A DNA stretch of 52,100 nt from Chryseomicrobium excrementi (lineage in GTDB: Bacteria; Bacillota; Bacilli; Bacillales_A; Planococcaceae), in contig NZ_PCGR01000006.1 of the NCBI RefSeq assembly GCF_002798305.1, positions 1-52,100 of the forward strand. Reading direction: 5' to 3'. Positions 29,201-36,212 of the stretch are shown here, piece after piece. Below the pieces are notes generated by a model, which was not told where the DNA came from, ran no database searches, and was given only the letters and a program-made list of their open reading frames with translations. The translations under genes were made by a program, and so were the position numbers. How positions within the stretch are numbered: position 1 is the first letter of the stretch; each line of letters begins with the position of its first letter.

Positions 29201-29792
29201 TGCGGGGAACCTTCTCGGTTCTCAACAGCACGGCTTTATCGATTCTGTCGGATACGATTTGTATACGCAGCTTCTTGAAGCAGCAGTGGAACGCAAGCGG
29301 ACCGGGAAAGAGCAAGAAGAAGTCGTCGAGATCGAGATTTCCGTACCGTTCGATGCCTATCTCCCGGATACGTATATTGCCGATGGTTACCAAAAGATCC
29401 AGATGTACAAACGCATCAAAGCGTTCGATAAAGAAGAAGAATACCACGACATCTACGATGAGCTGCAAGACCGCTTCGGTGATGTGCCGCTTGAAGCCGA
29501 GAACTTGTTGCGTATTGCTCGCATGAAGGTTTGGGGCCGCCAAAGTGGTGTCGAGAGTATCAAAGAACAAGGTGGCAAGCTGATTGTCCGCTTTACAGAG
29601 AAGACCTCCCAGCAGTTTGACGCAGCGGTGTTCTACGAAAAGTCGATGGCATACGGCAAACAAGTCAATTTTGGTGTGGATCAAGGTCAGTTCCTCATTA
29701 AAATTGATTTAAAAGGCGGCAAGCACCATCCGTTCGACGTGCTCGAAAAAATGATGGAAGTGTCTCCACAAGCGATTCGTCAGGCATCTTAA
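26271..29792 (+). CDS. mfd: Transcription-repair coupling factor Mfd
   Basis: The 1173-residue translocase removes stalled RNA polymerase and recruits UvrA. Domains in order: UvrB-like module (about 1-350), linker, RNA-polymerase-interacting CarD-like domain (about 500-575, with HHGIGKYIGIETLEMNG), RecG-like helicase motor with Walker A GDVGYGKTE (about 649-657), DEEQ near 751, and a C-terminal TRCF domain (about 1010-1173). GGAGGA precedes the start. The length is normal for Bacilli. Confidence 0.97.
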   Translation: MHALLQLLQEEKKVRDWIDSVRAGTDHQLITGLTGSARTLLGQQLYEQTNQSVLIVAPNLLHAQKVKDDYARVLGEDQVFLYPADELIAADMAIASPELRAERIETLDYLARNKKGVYIIPVAAFRKKLTPVAEWEALALTLREGEDIEPETLLQTLVDLGYSRQGMVSAPGEFATRGGIVDIYPLQAEHPIRVELFDTEIDSLRQFSADDQRSMGRLEEVRILPATDYLWSTERRLLLKERLEVALGESLKKVKNPQTQQLFMDHISRDIGLLKDGLVPDGVAKYLPLLDGYTSDLMDYVNEDAIVIFDELGRIQETAETLEREEMDWFLSLLEEGLIVHKAKPATSLKTVMQGMQQKQIYYSLFARTFSGVPIKSTLSFSCKPMQEFHGQMHLLAGEMERWKQGNFRVVILAEGKERLQKVQEVLEDYDMSSKIMHPDAHLSEPGVYLLDGDLNAGFELPLQRITVITDAELFKSRPKKRANRQKLSNAERIKSYSDIKPGDWIVHIHHGIGKYIGIETLEMNGIHKDYLHIRYKGDDKLFVPVDQIDLIQKYVGSGEKEPKVHKLGGADWKKTKTKVSKAVEDIADELIKLYAKREAEIGHAFEADNDLQQAFEAAFPYEETEDQLRTIEEIKRDMEKARPMDRLVCGDVGYGKTEVAIRAAFKAVMDGKQVAFLCPTTILAQQHYDTLMERFADFPIEVGLLSRFRTKKQQTETTTGLKKGLVDVVVGTHRVLSKDVEFQDLGLLIVDEEQRFGVKHKEKIKQLKTSVDVITLTATPIPRTLHMSMIGVRDLSVIETPPKNRFPIQTYVVEYNGALVREAIEREMARGGQVFFLYNRVEDITRKVEEIQSLVPSARVAYAHGQMTETELESILISFLQGEYDVLVTTTIIETGIDIPNVNTLFVHDADRMGLSQLYQLRGRVGRSNRVAYAYFMHQRDKVLTDVAEKRLQAIKEFTELGSGFKIAMRDLSIRGAGNLLGSQQHGFIDSVGYDLYTQLLEAAVERKRTGKEQEEVVEIEISVPFDAYLPDTYIADGYQKIQMYKRIKAFDKEEEYHDIYDELQDRFGDVPLEAENLLRIARMKVWGRQSGVESIKEQGGKLIVRFTEKTSQQFDAAVFYEKSMAYGKQVNFGVDQGQFLIKIDLKGGKHHPFDVLEKMMEVSPQAIRQAS

Positions 29793-29802
29793 CGCAATGT
29801 GT

Positions 29803-29832
29803 GCATAATTTTCCTTTCTTGTCGCCATACTA
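29803..29832 (+). promoter_or_regulatory. Sigma-G promoter of spoVT
   Basis: GCATA (29803-29807) and CATACTA (29826-29832) are 18 bases apart. This fits the remembered sigma-G consensus GHATR, 17-18 bases, CATWHTA, at every position. spoVT is a sigma-G gene in Bacillus subtilis. The promoter remains although the gene behind it is broken. Confidence 0.78.
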
Positions 29833-29874
29833 TGGCAGAGATAGCTAGAGTTTTCCAAGAGAGGATGGCCGCAC

Positions 29875-30330
29875 ATGAAAGCAACAGGAATTGTAAGACG
29901 AATCGATGATTTGGGACGTGTCGTGATTCCGAAAGAAATTCGGCGCACGATGCGTATCCGTGAAGGAGACCCCCTTGAAATTTTTACGGACCGTGAAGAC
30001 GAGATCATTTTAAAAAAGTATTCTCCCATTCACAAGCTAGGTACATTTGCGAGCGAGTAATGCCGAAGCGCTCTATGAGACGCTTGGGACGCCCGTGATG
30101 ATTACTGATCAGGACGAAGTAGTGGCGGTGGCAGGTCTTTCGAAGAAAGTGTCGAATGGATTCCTGGCGTCAAAGAGACAGTCCGTTCATATGGCGTTGT
30201 GCCCATCGTCTTGAATGTCGACATGATTGGCGACCTGTTTATCCTGTCGAAGGTGCACTATATCGGTGACCCGGAGATGAAGGCGCTTGAGACGGCTGCC
30301 AGCTTTTTGGCCAAACAAATGAATGGATGA
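29875..30330 (+). pseudogene. spoVT: spoVT pseudogene (frameshift plus internal deletion)
   Basis: SpoVT is an AbrB-like forespore regulator of late sporulation genes, about 178 residues long. Here the first 61 codons are intact and close to SpoVT (ATGIVRRIDDLGRVVIPKEI). An extra A at 30059-30060 then turns the expected GAG-TAT-GCC into GAG-TAA. The next frame continues the homology (AEALYETLGTPVMITDQD to AGLSKK); about 28 codons are then missing and the last segment resumes in the third frame (VKETVRSYGVVPIVLN to ETAASFLAKQMNG, stop 30330). The C-terminal GAF-like domain therefore cannot be made. A 61-residue DNA-binding stub could still be translated from the intact start. Confidence 0.88.
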
Positions 30331-30334
30331 GAGG

Positions 30335-30363
30335 AACCGTACCTATCTAGGTGCGGTTTTTTC
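30335..30363 (+). terminator. Terminator after the spoVT remnant
   Basis: AACCGTACC pairs with GGTGCGGTT (9 bp, one G-U) around a six-base loop and continues into T6. Confidence 0.8.
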
Positions 30364-30414
30364 CGTTGAATTTGGTATACTACGGTAAGAGAAATGAAGT
30401 AAGCAGGTGTACGC

Positions 30415-32025
30415 ATGTCTACCCAATGGAAAATGTCCAGCTATATGAAAGGTGCAGCCATGCTCACCATATCAGCTCTTGTCATCAAACTACTGAGTGC
30501 CGTCTACCGTGTACCGTTCCAAAACATGGTGGGGGACGAAGGGTTTTATATTTACCAGCAGATCTACCCGTTCATCGGGATGATTACGACCTGGACGTCG
30601 GTCGGCTTTGCCGTCGCCCTTGCCAAACTGATGTCCGATTACCGGGCGCAGGGAGATGAGGCGACAGTCCAGAAGATCAAACAGGTCGGTTTTACGTATA
30701 TCGGGTTGTTGTCTGTCGTTATTTTCTTGTTGTTTATACTCGGAGCAGACTGGCTTGCTGCAACGATGGGCGACACGAAGCTTGCCCCATTACTGCGTAT
30801 CGGAGCCGTCGTCATCTTGGCGATGCCGTTTCTAGCTCTATTAAAAAGTATCTATCAATCTACCGAACGGTTGACGCCACTGGCCCTCTCGCAAGTGGTC
30901 GAACAAGCTGTCCGAGTTGGTTTCATCTTGGTCGGAGCACTCCTTGTGCTACAGTGGACCAATGATTTGTATGCAACAGGAGCGGTCGCACTATTTGGAG
31001 CAAGCGTTGGGGAAGCAGCTGGTATTGTACTCCTCGGCTGGTGGCTGACGAAAGACGAGCGCAGACTGTTTACGAAAACGACGTCGACTCTGTCGACCCG
31101 GTCCATCGTGCGTGACCTAACCTGGATCAGTATCAGTGCGAGTATCAGTAGCTTGTTCTTCCTCATGCTGCAGCTCATCGATTCCTTAACGGTGATGAAT
31201 CAGCTGACGGTTATCGGAATGGACTTGCAACAGGCGAAAGAGACCAAAGGGATCTATGACCGCGTACAGCCACTCATTCAGATGGGCATCGTAGTGACGA
31301 CGTCTTTGGCATTTGCACTCGTCCCACTCATTGCGAGTCGTTCCAAACAGCAGCAGGGTCGAGGCGCTATGCCATTTATTCAGCTGTCTTACCGAGTTGC
31401 TGTCTTGTTCGGAAGCGCCGCTGCGGTGGGCTTGATTTTAACGATGCCATACGTCAACGAAACGCTGTTTCAGACTCGGGATTTATCGGAAGTGCTGATG
31501 GTCGGAAGTGGTCAAGTGCTATGGCTGTCCCTCATTCTGTTGTTTATGGCAATCTTGCAAGGGGTCGGACGCATCTGGCGACCAACAGCGTGGCTCGTCG
31601 TCGCGCTTATCGTGAAAGTCGTGGGCAATAGCTTACTGATAGCGAACTACGGGATTTTAGGTGCCGCACTCGCAGGCAACATCGCGATGGTTGTCGCGCT
31701 CGCAGGAATCGTCTATGAATTGAAGCGGCAGTGGCCGGAAGCTCTGGCAGGCATGTCATTTTATGCGGGACTCGCTCTCTCGCTTGTCGTGATGACAGGA
31801 ACAGTAGTGGCAGTAGAAGTGCTGCTCGACTCGGTGGTGCTCGATGCACTACCAAGCAGGTTACAGGCACTTGGCATCACACTAATTAGCGTGACACTCG
31901 GAGTCGTCGTCTTTTTGACAATCACGATGAAACGTCAGATGTTGCGCCCGAAAGAATGGTATCTGTTGCCGTTCGGCAAACGATTGGCAGGTGTTCAGCT
32001 CCTGCTGAACCGTAAGAAAGGATGA
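30415..32025 (+). CDS. yabM: Polysaccharide/lipid-flippase family protein YabM (SpoVB/MurJ-like)
   Basis: The 536-residue protein has about fourteen membrane segments and belongs to the MOP exporter superfamily, close to SpoVB/YtgP/MurJ (LLSAVYRVPFQNMVGDEGFY near the start). Members flip lipid-linked sugar precursors across the membrane; the substrate here is not known. In Bacillus yabM sits at this place between spoVT and yabN. It is intact, unlike its sporulation neighbours, which suggests a vegetative role. An extended -10 element TTTGGTATACT (30371-30381) lies upstream. The stop overlaps the yabN ribosome site. Confidence 0.88.
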   Translation: MSTQWKMSSYMKGAAMLTISALVIKLLSAVYRVPFQNMVGDEGFYIYQQIYPFIGMITTWTSVGFAVALAKLMSDYRAQGDEATVQKIKQVGFTYIGLLSVVIFLLFILGADWLAATMGDTKLAPLLRIGAVVILAMPFLALLKSIYQSTERLTPLALSQVVEQAVRVGFILVGALLVLQWTNDLYATGAVALFGASVGEAAGIVLLGWWLTKDERRLFTKTTSTLSTRSIVRDLTWISISASISSLFFLMLQLIDSLTVMNQLTVIGMDLQQAKETKGIYDRVQPLIQMGIVVTTSLAFALVPLIASRSKQQQGRGAMPFIQLSYRVAVLFGSAAAVGLILTMPYVNETLFQTRDLSEVLMVGSGQVLWLSLILLFMAILQGVGRIWRPTAWLVVALIVKVVGNSLLIANYGILGAALAGNIAMVVALAGIVYELKRQWPEALAGMSFYAGLALSLVVMTGTVVAVEVLLDSVVLDALPSRLQALGITLISVTLGVVVFLTITMKRQMLRPKEWYLLPFGKRLAGVQLLLNRKKG

Positions 32026-32030
32026 ATCAC

Positions 32031-33491
32031 ATGGCAACCATTACAATCATTGGACTAGGAGCGGCAGAGCTCGATCAGTTGCCACTCGGCCTTTATAAAT
32101 TTTTGAAACAGACGACATCTTTATACGTTCGAACAGAGGACCATCCGGTGCTGGCAGAACTTGCAGCCGAAGGCCTCAACTATACGAGTTTCGACGCAGT
32201 TTACGAGAAACATGACGACTTTGCCGCTGTCTACCGCGAGATTGCAGACACGCTCCTTGCGCTTTCGAAGTCGCAAGACGTTGTCTACGCGGTTCCAGGA
32301 CATCCGCTCGTTGCGGAGCAGACTGTCCAGTATCTAATTGAAGCGGAGCGAGAGGGTCTTGTGACGCTTGAAATCAAAGGAGGTCAAAGCTTCCTGGACC
32401 CTTTATTCGCAGCCGTACGTGTGGATCCAATCGAAGGATTCCAGCTTCTAGACGGGACAGCGATGCGCCGAGACGACATTCAAATGAATCAGCACCTTTT
32501 TATTGGGCAAGTCTACGATGCATTCAGTGCGTCTGAAGTGAAGTTAACTTTGATGGAAAAGTACCCAGATGATTTTCCGGTGACTATCGTCACAGCTGCT
32601 GGTTCGTCGCAGGAAGTCATTCGCACGGTGCCACTTTTTGAACTAGACCGAGAAGTAGAATTGTCGAATCTCACGACGGTCTATGTGCCACCAGTAAAAG
32701 AACGCAGCAGTCGCTATAAAGAATGGCAGACGTTCCGCGAAATCGTAGCTATCTTGCGCAGCCCAGAAGGCTGTCCATGGGACCGCGAACAGACGCATGA
32801 ATCGTTAAAGCGTTATGCGATCGAAGAAGTTTACGAGCTCGTTCAAGCTATCAATGAACAAGACGACGAGGCCATCATCGAAGAACTCGGGGACGTCTTA
32901 TTACAAGTGTTCTTGCATGCACAAATCGGCGAAGATGCGGGCTACTTCACGATGGAAGATGTGTTGGAGCGTATCGCAGCCAAAATGGTTCGCAGGCATC
33001 CGCATGTGTTTGGTGACGTGACGGTCAACTCGTCCGGAGAAGTCTTAACGAACTGGCAGGCTATTAAAGAAACGGAAAAACCGAAAGTGGCACATCTGTT
33101 AGATGACCAGAAGCGAGACGAGTCCTCGCTACTTACATCATTCAATTTCCAAAAGAAAGCGGCTACAGTAGGTTTCGATTGGCCGGATATTGCAGGAGCT
33201 TGGGAGAAGTTTGACGAAGAAGTACAGGAGTGGAAAGCAGCGATTGCGAATGGGACTGCCGAGGAACAACTCGACGAACTGGGTGACGTGTTGTTCACGA
33301 TCGTCAATCTCGCGCGCTTCTTGAAACTCTCACCAGAGCTTGCCATGCAGCAAGCCAATCAAAAGTTTGAACGACGTTTTCGCTTTGTTGAAGGCTCGGT
33401 CCGAGAAGGACGCGGCGAGTTCCATGAGTACTCGCTCGAAGAGTTAGACGGGTTTTGGAATCAAGCGAAACAACAAGAAAGAGGGGATTAA
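32031..33491 (+). CDS. yabN: YabN: tetrapyrrole-methylase-like plus MazG NTP pyrophosphohydrolase
   Basis: The 486-residue protein fuses an N-terminal SAM-dependent tetrapyrrole-methylase-like domain (about 1-215, VVYAVPGHPLVAEQ) to a MazG domain (about 225-480). The MazG motifs SPEGCPWDREQTHESL, EEVYELVQAI and EELGDVLLQV are intact. MazG hydrolyses non-canonical or excess NTPs to NMPs. Start 32031 has AAAGGA eight bases upstream; ATG 32022 lies inside that site. It is followed by rqcP after one base. Confidence 0.92.
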   Translation: MATITIIGLGAAELDQLPLGLYKFLKQTTSLYVRTEDHPVLAELAAEGLNYTSFDAVYEKHDDFAAVYREIADTLLALSKSQDVVYAVPGHPLVAEQTVQYLIEAEREGLVTLEIKGGQSFLDPLFAAVRVDPIEGFQLLDGTAMRRDDIQMNQHLFIGQVYDAFSASEVKLTLMEKYPDDFPVTIVTAAGSSQEVIRTVPLFELDREVELSNLTTVYVPPVKERSSRYKEWQTFREIVAILRSPEGCPWDREQTHESLKRYAIEEVYELVQAINEQDDEAIIEELGDVLLQVFLHAQIGEDAGYFTMEDVLERIAAKMVRRHPHVFGDVTVNSSGEVLTNWQAIKETEKPKVAHLLDDQKRDESSLLTSFNFQKKAATVGFDWPDIAGAWEKFDEEVQEWKAAIANGTAEEQLDELGDVLFTIVNLARFLKLSPELAMQQANQKFERRFRFVEGSVREGRGEFHEYSLEELDGFWNQAKQQERGD

Positions 33492-33492
33492 T

Positions 33493-33783
33493 ATGCGTTT
33501 AGATAAGTATTTGAAAGTATCACGCCTGATCAAGCGCCGGACACTTGCAAAAGAAGTGGCGGAACAGGGGCGAATCGAAATCAACGGTAAGACAGCAAAA
33601 GCGAGTAGTGTAGTGAAAGCCGGCGACGAACTTCGCATTCGATTTGGTCAGAAAGTCGTGACGGCTCGAGTAGAAAGTATTCGTGAAAATGCGAAAAAAG
33701 AAGAGGCAGCGATGATGTTCACGATCTTAAGTGAAGAGCGCCTTGCAAAAGTAGAACCAGAATTTATCGATGACGCGGAGTAG
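33493..33783 (+). CDS. rqcP: RqcP (YabO), S4-domain ribosome quality control protein
   Basis: The 96-residue protein is an S4 RNA-binding domain (MRLDKYLKVSRLIKRRTLAKE) with a short acidic tail. It is related to Hsp15. In Bacillus subtilis RqcP works with RqcH to add alanine tails to nascent chains on obstructed 50S subunits. It is tightly linked to yabN, and its stop overlaps a terminator. In spore formers yabP and yabQ follow; here only a yabQ fragment remains. Confidence 0.93.
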   Translation: MRLDKYLKVSRLIKRRTLAKEVAEQGRIEINGKTAKASSVVKAGDELRIRFGQKVVTARVESIRENAKKEEAAMMFTILSEERLAKVEPEFIDDAE

Positions 33784-33808
33784 CCTTAGGGCATACTCCG
33801 TTTTTTTT
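33776..33808 (+). terminator. Terminator after rqcP
   Basis: CGGAGTA pairs perfectly with TACTCCG around an 11-base loop and is followed by eight T. Confidence 0.8.
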
Positions 33809-34080
33809 ATCTTATATGCTATGGTGTGAAGCAACCGATGCGGGCACTTGGGAGGGTAGGAAGTCTTCTTTTTATACGGCCCATTTGGAAGTGTCTTCAT
33901 GTACTTGTGACCTTGGTTCGGTTTGTGGTTTGCTTTTATGTCAAACTTGTAGCGACTTTCTATCGTTGGACCTATCCCTTATTTTCAAAAATATTTCCAA
34001 CTGCACTTCAAAGAGCGGCTCAATTTATGTATAATATAGCCAACAAACGTAGGAGGAGGAAATTGAATGAGCCAAAATGA
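33790..34080 (+). pseudogene. yabQ: 3' remnant of yabQ (spore cortex membrane protein)
   Basis: YabQ is a ~200-residue spore-coat/cortex membrane protein encoded between yabP and divIC. Here an open frame from 33790 gives only a C-terminal-like stretch: LLFIRPIWKCLHVLVTLVRF, followed by alternating basic and aromatic residues and a KRRRR end, which fits the remembered YabQ C-terminus. The N-terminal membrane region is missing, there is no ribosome site, and the first codons read through the rqcP terminator. It ends 14 bases inside divIC, which also provides the stop. The region also holds the divIC promoter. yabP is gone entirely. Confidence 0.6.
34007..34035 (+). promoter_or_regulatory. Sigma-A promoter of divIC
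   Basis: TTCAAA (34007-34012) and TATAAT (34030-34035) are 17 bases apart, inside the yabQ remnant. Need for this promoter could explain why this part of yabQ survives. Confidence 0.65.
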
Positions 34081-34477
34081 ACGAACGAATCAACTCGAAC
34101 AACAAATTTCATCAATCAATTCCGAATACGTGCGCTCGGTCCAAAAGAAAAAGAAACGCCAGCATGCTCAGCGTGTACGTCTCTATCGTCGTCTTGCGGC
34201 CTTTGCAGTCGTTGCATCCCTTATAATCGGATTTTTAGTGCATTCGCTGCTTGAGAGTCAAAGAACTCTGGCAGAGAAAAAAGCAACTCAAATCGAAGTG
34301 GAGCAGTCTCTCGTAGAAACGACGGAAGAAAAAGAATCCTTGGAGCTGCAAATTGCGAAGCTTAATGATGACGAGTACATTGGGAAGTTGCTGCGCAAAG
34401 ACTATTTTCTATCTGAAGAAAATGAACTAATTTTCACTTTACCAAAAGACGATCAAGATAAAGAATCAGACGACTAA
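34067..34477 (+). CDS. divIC: Cell division protein DivIC (FtsB-like)
   Basis: The 136-residue bitopic protein has a basic cytoplasmic N-terminus, one membrane segment (about 43-62) and an extracellular leucine-zipper coiled coil (about 63-100), followed by DEYIGKLLRKDYFLSEENELIF, the conserved DivIC end. It forms the septal complex with FtsL and DivIB. AGGAGGAGG precedes the start. Strictly vegetative and essential, it is intact between two decayed sporulation loci. Confidence 0.94.
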   Translation: MSQNERTNQLEQQISSINSEYVRSVQKKKKRQHAQRVRLYRRLAAFAVVASLIIGFLVHSLLESQRTLAEKKATQIEVEQSLVETTEEKESLELQIAKLNDDEYIGKLLRKDYFLSEENELIFTLPKDDQDKESDD

Positions 34478-34507
34478 AAGAGTGCCATGATTGACACTCT
34501 TTTTTTG
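34477..34507 (+). terminator. Terminator after divIC
   Basis: AAAGAGTG pairs perfectly with CACTCTTT around a 10-base loop and continues in T8. Confidence 0.8.
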
Positions 34508-34518
34508 TTGGTTATAAT
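34491..34518 (+). promoter_or_regulatory. Promoter of yabR with its -35 inside the divIC terminator
   Basis: TTGACA (34491-34496) and TATAAT (34513-34518), both consensus, are 16 bases apart. The -35 lies in the loop and 3' arm of the terminator hairpin. Confidence 0.65.
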
Positions 34519-34575
34519 TAAGGTAAGCGTGGCGCAGTGCGTCACAGTGTATTTTTAAGGAGGAGCATTTTTTTT

Positions 34576-35013
34576 ATGTCAATTGAAGTAGGCAGCAAGG
34601 TAGAAGGTAAAGTAACAGGGATCACAAACTTCGGCGCATTCGTAGAACTGCCAGGTGGTAAAACAGGTCTGGTTCACATCAGTGAAGTCGCAGATAACTA
34701 CGTCAAAGATATCAACGATCACTTAAAAGTTGGCGATATGGTTGAAGTCAAGGTGATGAATGTTGAAGCGGACGGGAAAATCGGATTGTCTATCCGTAAA
34801 GCAAAGCCGCAAGCTGAACGACCTGAGCGTCCTGAGCGACCACAACGTCCACGTAACAACAACTTCCGTTCAAATGATCGGGATCGTACACCACCTAAAG
34901 AGAACTTTGAATCAAAAATGTCACGTTTCTTAAAAGATAGCGAAGAGCGTCTATCTACATTAAAGCGTGCAACAGAATCTAAACGTGGTGGCCGTGGAGC
35001 AAAAAGAGGCTAA
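34576..35013 (+). CDS. yabR: S1-domain RNA-binding protein YabR
   Basis: The 145-residue protein has one S1 domain (about 1-72: VGSKVEGKVTGITNFGAFVEL, GLVHISEVAD) related to the S1 domain of polynucleotide phosphorylase. A low-complexity Arg/Pro-rich linker with PERPERPQRP follows, then a basic C-terminus ending in Gly/Arg. It probably binds RNA or ribosomes; the precise role is not established. Start 34576 has AAGGAGGAG 10 bases upstream. Confidence 0.9.
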   Translation: MSIEVGSKVEGKVTGITNFGAFVELPGGKTGLVHISEVADNYVKDINDHLKVGDMVEVKVMNVEADGKIGLSIRKAKPQAERPERPERPQRPRNNNFRSNDRDRTPPKENFESKMSRFLKDSEERLSTLKRATESKRGGRGAKRG

Positions 35014-35064
35014 TCTTTATTGACTGACTACGCGTAAAAAAGTGTTCATATATAGATTGTGTCA

Positions 35065-35092
35065 AACCGTCCCTTTTCGGGGCGGTTTTTTT
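35065..35092 (+). terminator. Terminator after yabR
   Basis: ACCGTCCC pairs with GGGGCGGT (8 bp, one G-U) around a five-base loop and is followed by seven T. Confidence 0.85.
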
Positions 35093-35190
35093 GTTTGGGG
35101 AGATCTTGCTAGGAAGGGCGGTTGGATAGCTGGGGGTGTGTTTGAGTGTAGGATTGGTTTTCATAAAACGACTTCGGATCTACAAATACG

Positions 35191-35278
35191 TTTATATGTC
35201 TTAGAAATGAGAGTACATGTCTTAGAAATCGCGTTCTATGTTTTAGAAAACGCCTCACTTGTACAAGAACGACCGCTC
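35191..35278 (-). repeat. 21-bp tandem array, locus D
   Basis: Three 21-bp units begin at 35191, 35212 and 35233, with core ATGTCTTAGAAAT; weaker similarity extends to about 35175. AAGAACGACCGCTC (35265-35278) is the inverted form of the lead-in found at locus B. The orientation given is that of the associated palindrome. Confidence 0.8.
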
Positions 35279-35323
35279 ACCCTCAAAAAAGCTCTTGAAG
35301 TCCTTAAAACCTTACTAGGAAGG

Positions 35324-35468
35324 GCGAGCCGGTTCCACTTTTCGTGGTGTCTAGTTGCACCGGCTAGAAACCCACTCAAAAATCAGCCATACCCGATGAG
35401 GCAAAGAGCGCCTCACCGGGCACGTCTGATTCCCGAGGAGTTTCTGATCGAGCCGGTTCCACTTTTCT
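35324..35468 (-). repeat. Dispersed palindromic element, locus D
   Basis: The hairpin (35366-35445) pairs AGAAAC/GTTTCT, AATCAG/CTGATT and CCG-TGAGGC/GCCTCA-CGG around the loop AAAGAGC, the complement of the GCTCTTT loop at B and C. It is flanked by direct repeats of CGAGCCGGTTCCACTTTTC about 124 bases apart, the same spacing as at locus C. Confidence 0.85.
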
Positions 35469-35472
35469 AAAT

Positions 35473-35511
35473 AAAAAAAACACCAACCCGCATTTGTTAT
35501 GCGAATCAGTG
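35473..35511 (-). terminator. Terminator of the tRNA operon
   Basis: On the minus strand a 13-bp stem (35511-35499 with 35493-35481, four G-U pairs) has a five-base loop and is followed by eight T. Confidence 0.85.
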
Positions 35512-35518
35512 CTTGTGA

Positions 35519-35590
35519 TGACCCCTACGGGATTCGAACCCGTGTTACCGCCGTGAAAGGGCGGTGTCTTAACCGCTTGACCAAGGGGCC
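35519..35590 (-). tRNA. tRNA-Glu (UUC)
   Basis: The 72 bases fold as a cloverleaf: acceptor GGCCCCT/AGGGGTC, anticodon loop CTTTCAC with anticodon TTC, and T-arm GGGTTCGAATCCC. The 3' CCA is not encoded. The Glu and Met tRNAs also sit near yabR in Bacillus subtilis. Confidence 0.97.
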
Positions 35591-35600
35591 GAAAAATATA

Positions 35601-35677
35601 TGGTGGCGGCAGAGGGGATCGAACCCCCGACCTCACGGGTATGAACCGTACGCTCTAGCCAGCTGAGCTACGCCGCC
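35601..35677 (-). tRNA. tRNA-Met (CAU), elongator type
   Basis: The 77 bases include an encoded CCA. Acceptor GGCGGCG pairs fully with the 3' strand, so it is not the initiator, which has an unpaired first base. The anticodon loop is TTCATAC with anticodon CAT. A CAT anticodon could also be tRNA-Ile with lysidine, but the close match to the remembered Bacillus trnSL-Met makes Met more likely. Confidence 0.93.
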
Positions 35678-35699
35678 TTGTTTTTTTCGGACAATTAGT

Positions 35700-35728
35700 A
35701 TCATACAAGCGCAGCGGAAAGAAGTCAA
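35700..35728 (-). promoter_or_regulatory. Promoter of the Met-Glu tRNA operon
   Basis: On the minus strand TTGACT (35728-35723) and TATGAT (35705-35700) are 17 bases apart, 23 bases before the tRNA-Met 5' end. Confidence 0.75.
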
Positions 35729-35826
35729 TACGTTTTCGAAAAAAAATCATGAATGGCGTGGAATCAGGTAGGTGAAGAGACCGTTCCACTATTGTGTCAA
35801 ACCGAAACAGCTGGTGCAGTCACTAG

Positions 35827-36192
35827 AAGCCGAACAATAACATCGGGTGCAACGAGCAACAAGTCCATGACATCGTGGCTCTAGTAAGCAGTTGGGCAGA
35901 TGAACCAATGCAATGCAGTGGACGCACCACTTTAGTAGAACCTTTTGAACATCAAGAGCTTCTTATCACATCTGCGATTGCCTTCGGTGTGACGGCAGAT
36001 GTTGCCACTTCATCCAAAAACGGAACGATACGAAGCGGCAATCAGCATTTTCTATTTCCGGTCCACGATGGGTTGTTTGCAGTACTGCGGATGGCAAGCG
36101 ACGATCAGACGGTCATTTGTCTTCATATCACCAAACGACTCCCGAACTGGTCTCTTTTTACTCCTCGTCAAGTGATGCGCGTGGTAAACTGA
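35827..36192 (+). pseudogene. spoIIE: spoIIE remnant (phosphatase core deleted)
   Basis: SpoIIE is an ~820-residue membrane PP2C phosphatase that activates sigma-F; its gene lies between the tRNAs and tilS in spore formers. Here a ~120-codon open frame occupies that place. VTADVATSSKNGTIRSGN then DGLFAVL resembles the start of the SpoIIE phosphatase domain (remembered as VAxAAKxGxxVSGDxY, DGxFAV). It jumps directly to SDDQTV and LPNWSLF, resembling the family end (DDMTVVVV, PKW). The DGMGNG metal motif and ~200 residues are missing, as is the whole membrane part. There is no ribosome site; a stop is at 35824. A segment like CVKPKQLVQSLEAEQ (35780-35830, another frame) may be further debris. 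Confidence 0.62.
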
Positions 36193-36212
36193 TACAAAAA
36201 GGAGGCGCCGCG

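Noticed and set aside
29034-29684. 216-codon minus-strand frame inside mfd
   Set aside because: It lies antisense to a conserved mfd frame, has no ribosome site and no recognisable family; a codon-bias shadow.
30059-30060. spoVT frameshift as a simple sequencing error
   Set aside because: An error could explain the single inserted A, but not the additional loss of about 28 codons with a second frame change.
33816-34034. 72-codon plus-strand frame before divIC
   Set aside because: It overlaps the yabQ-like frame, is cysteine/serine-rich without any motif, and has no ribosome site.
35042-35470. 142-codon plus-strand frame after yabR
   Set aside because: It runs through the yabR terminator, the 21-bp array and the palindrome of locus D; no coding signal.
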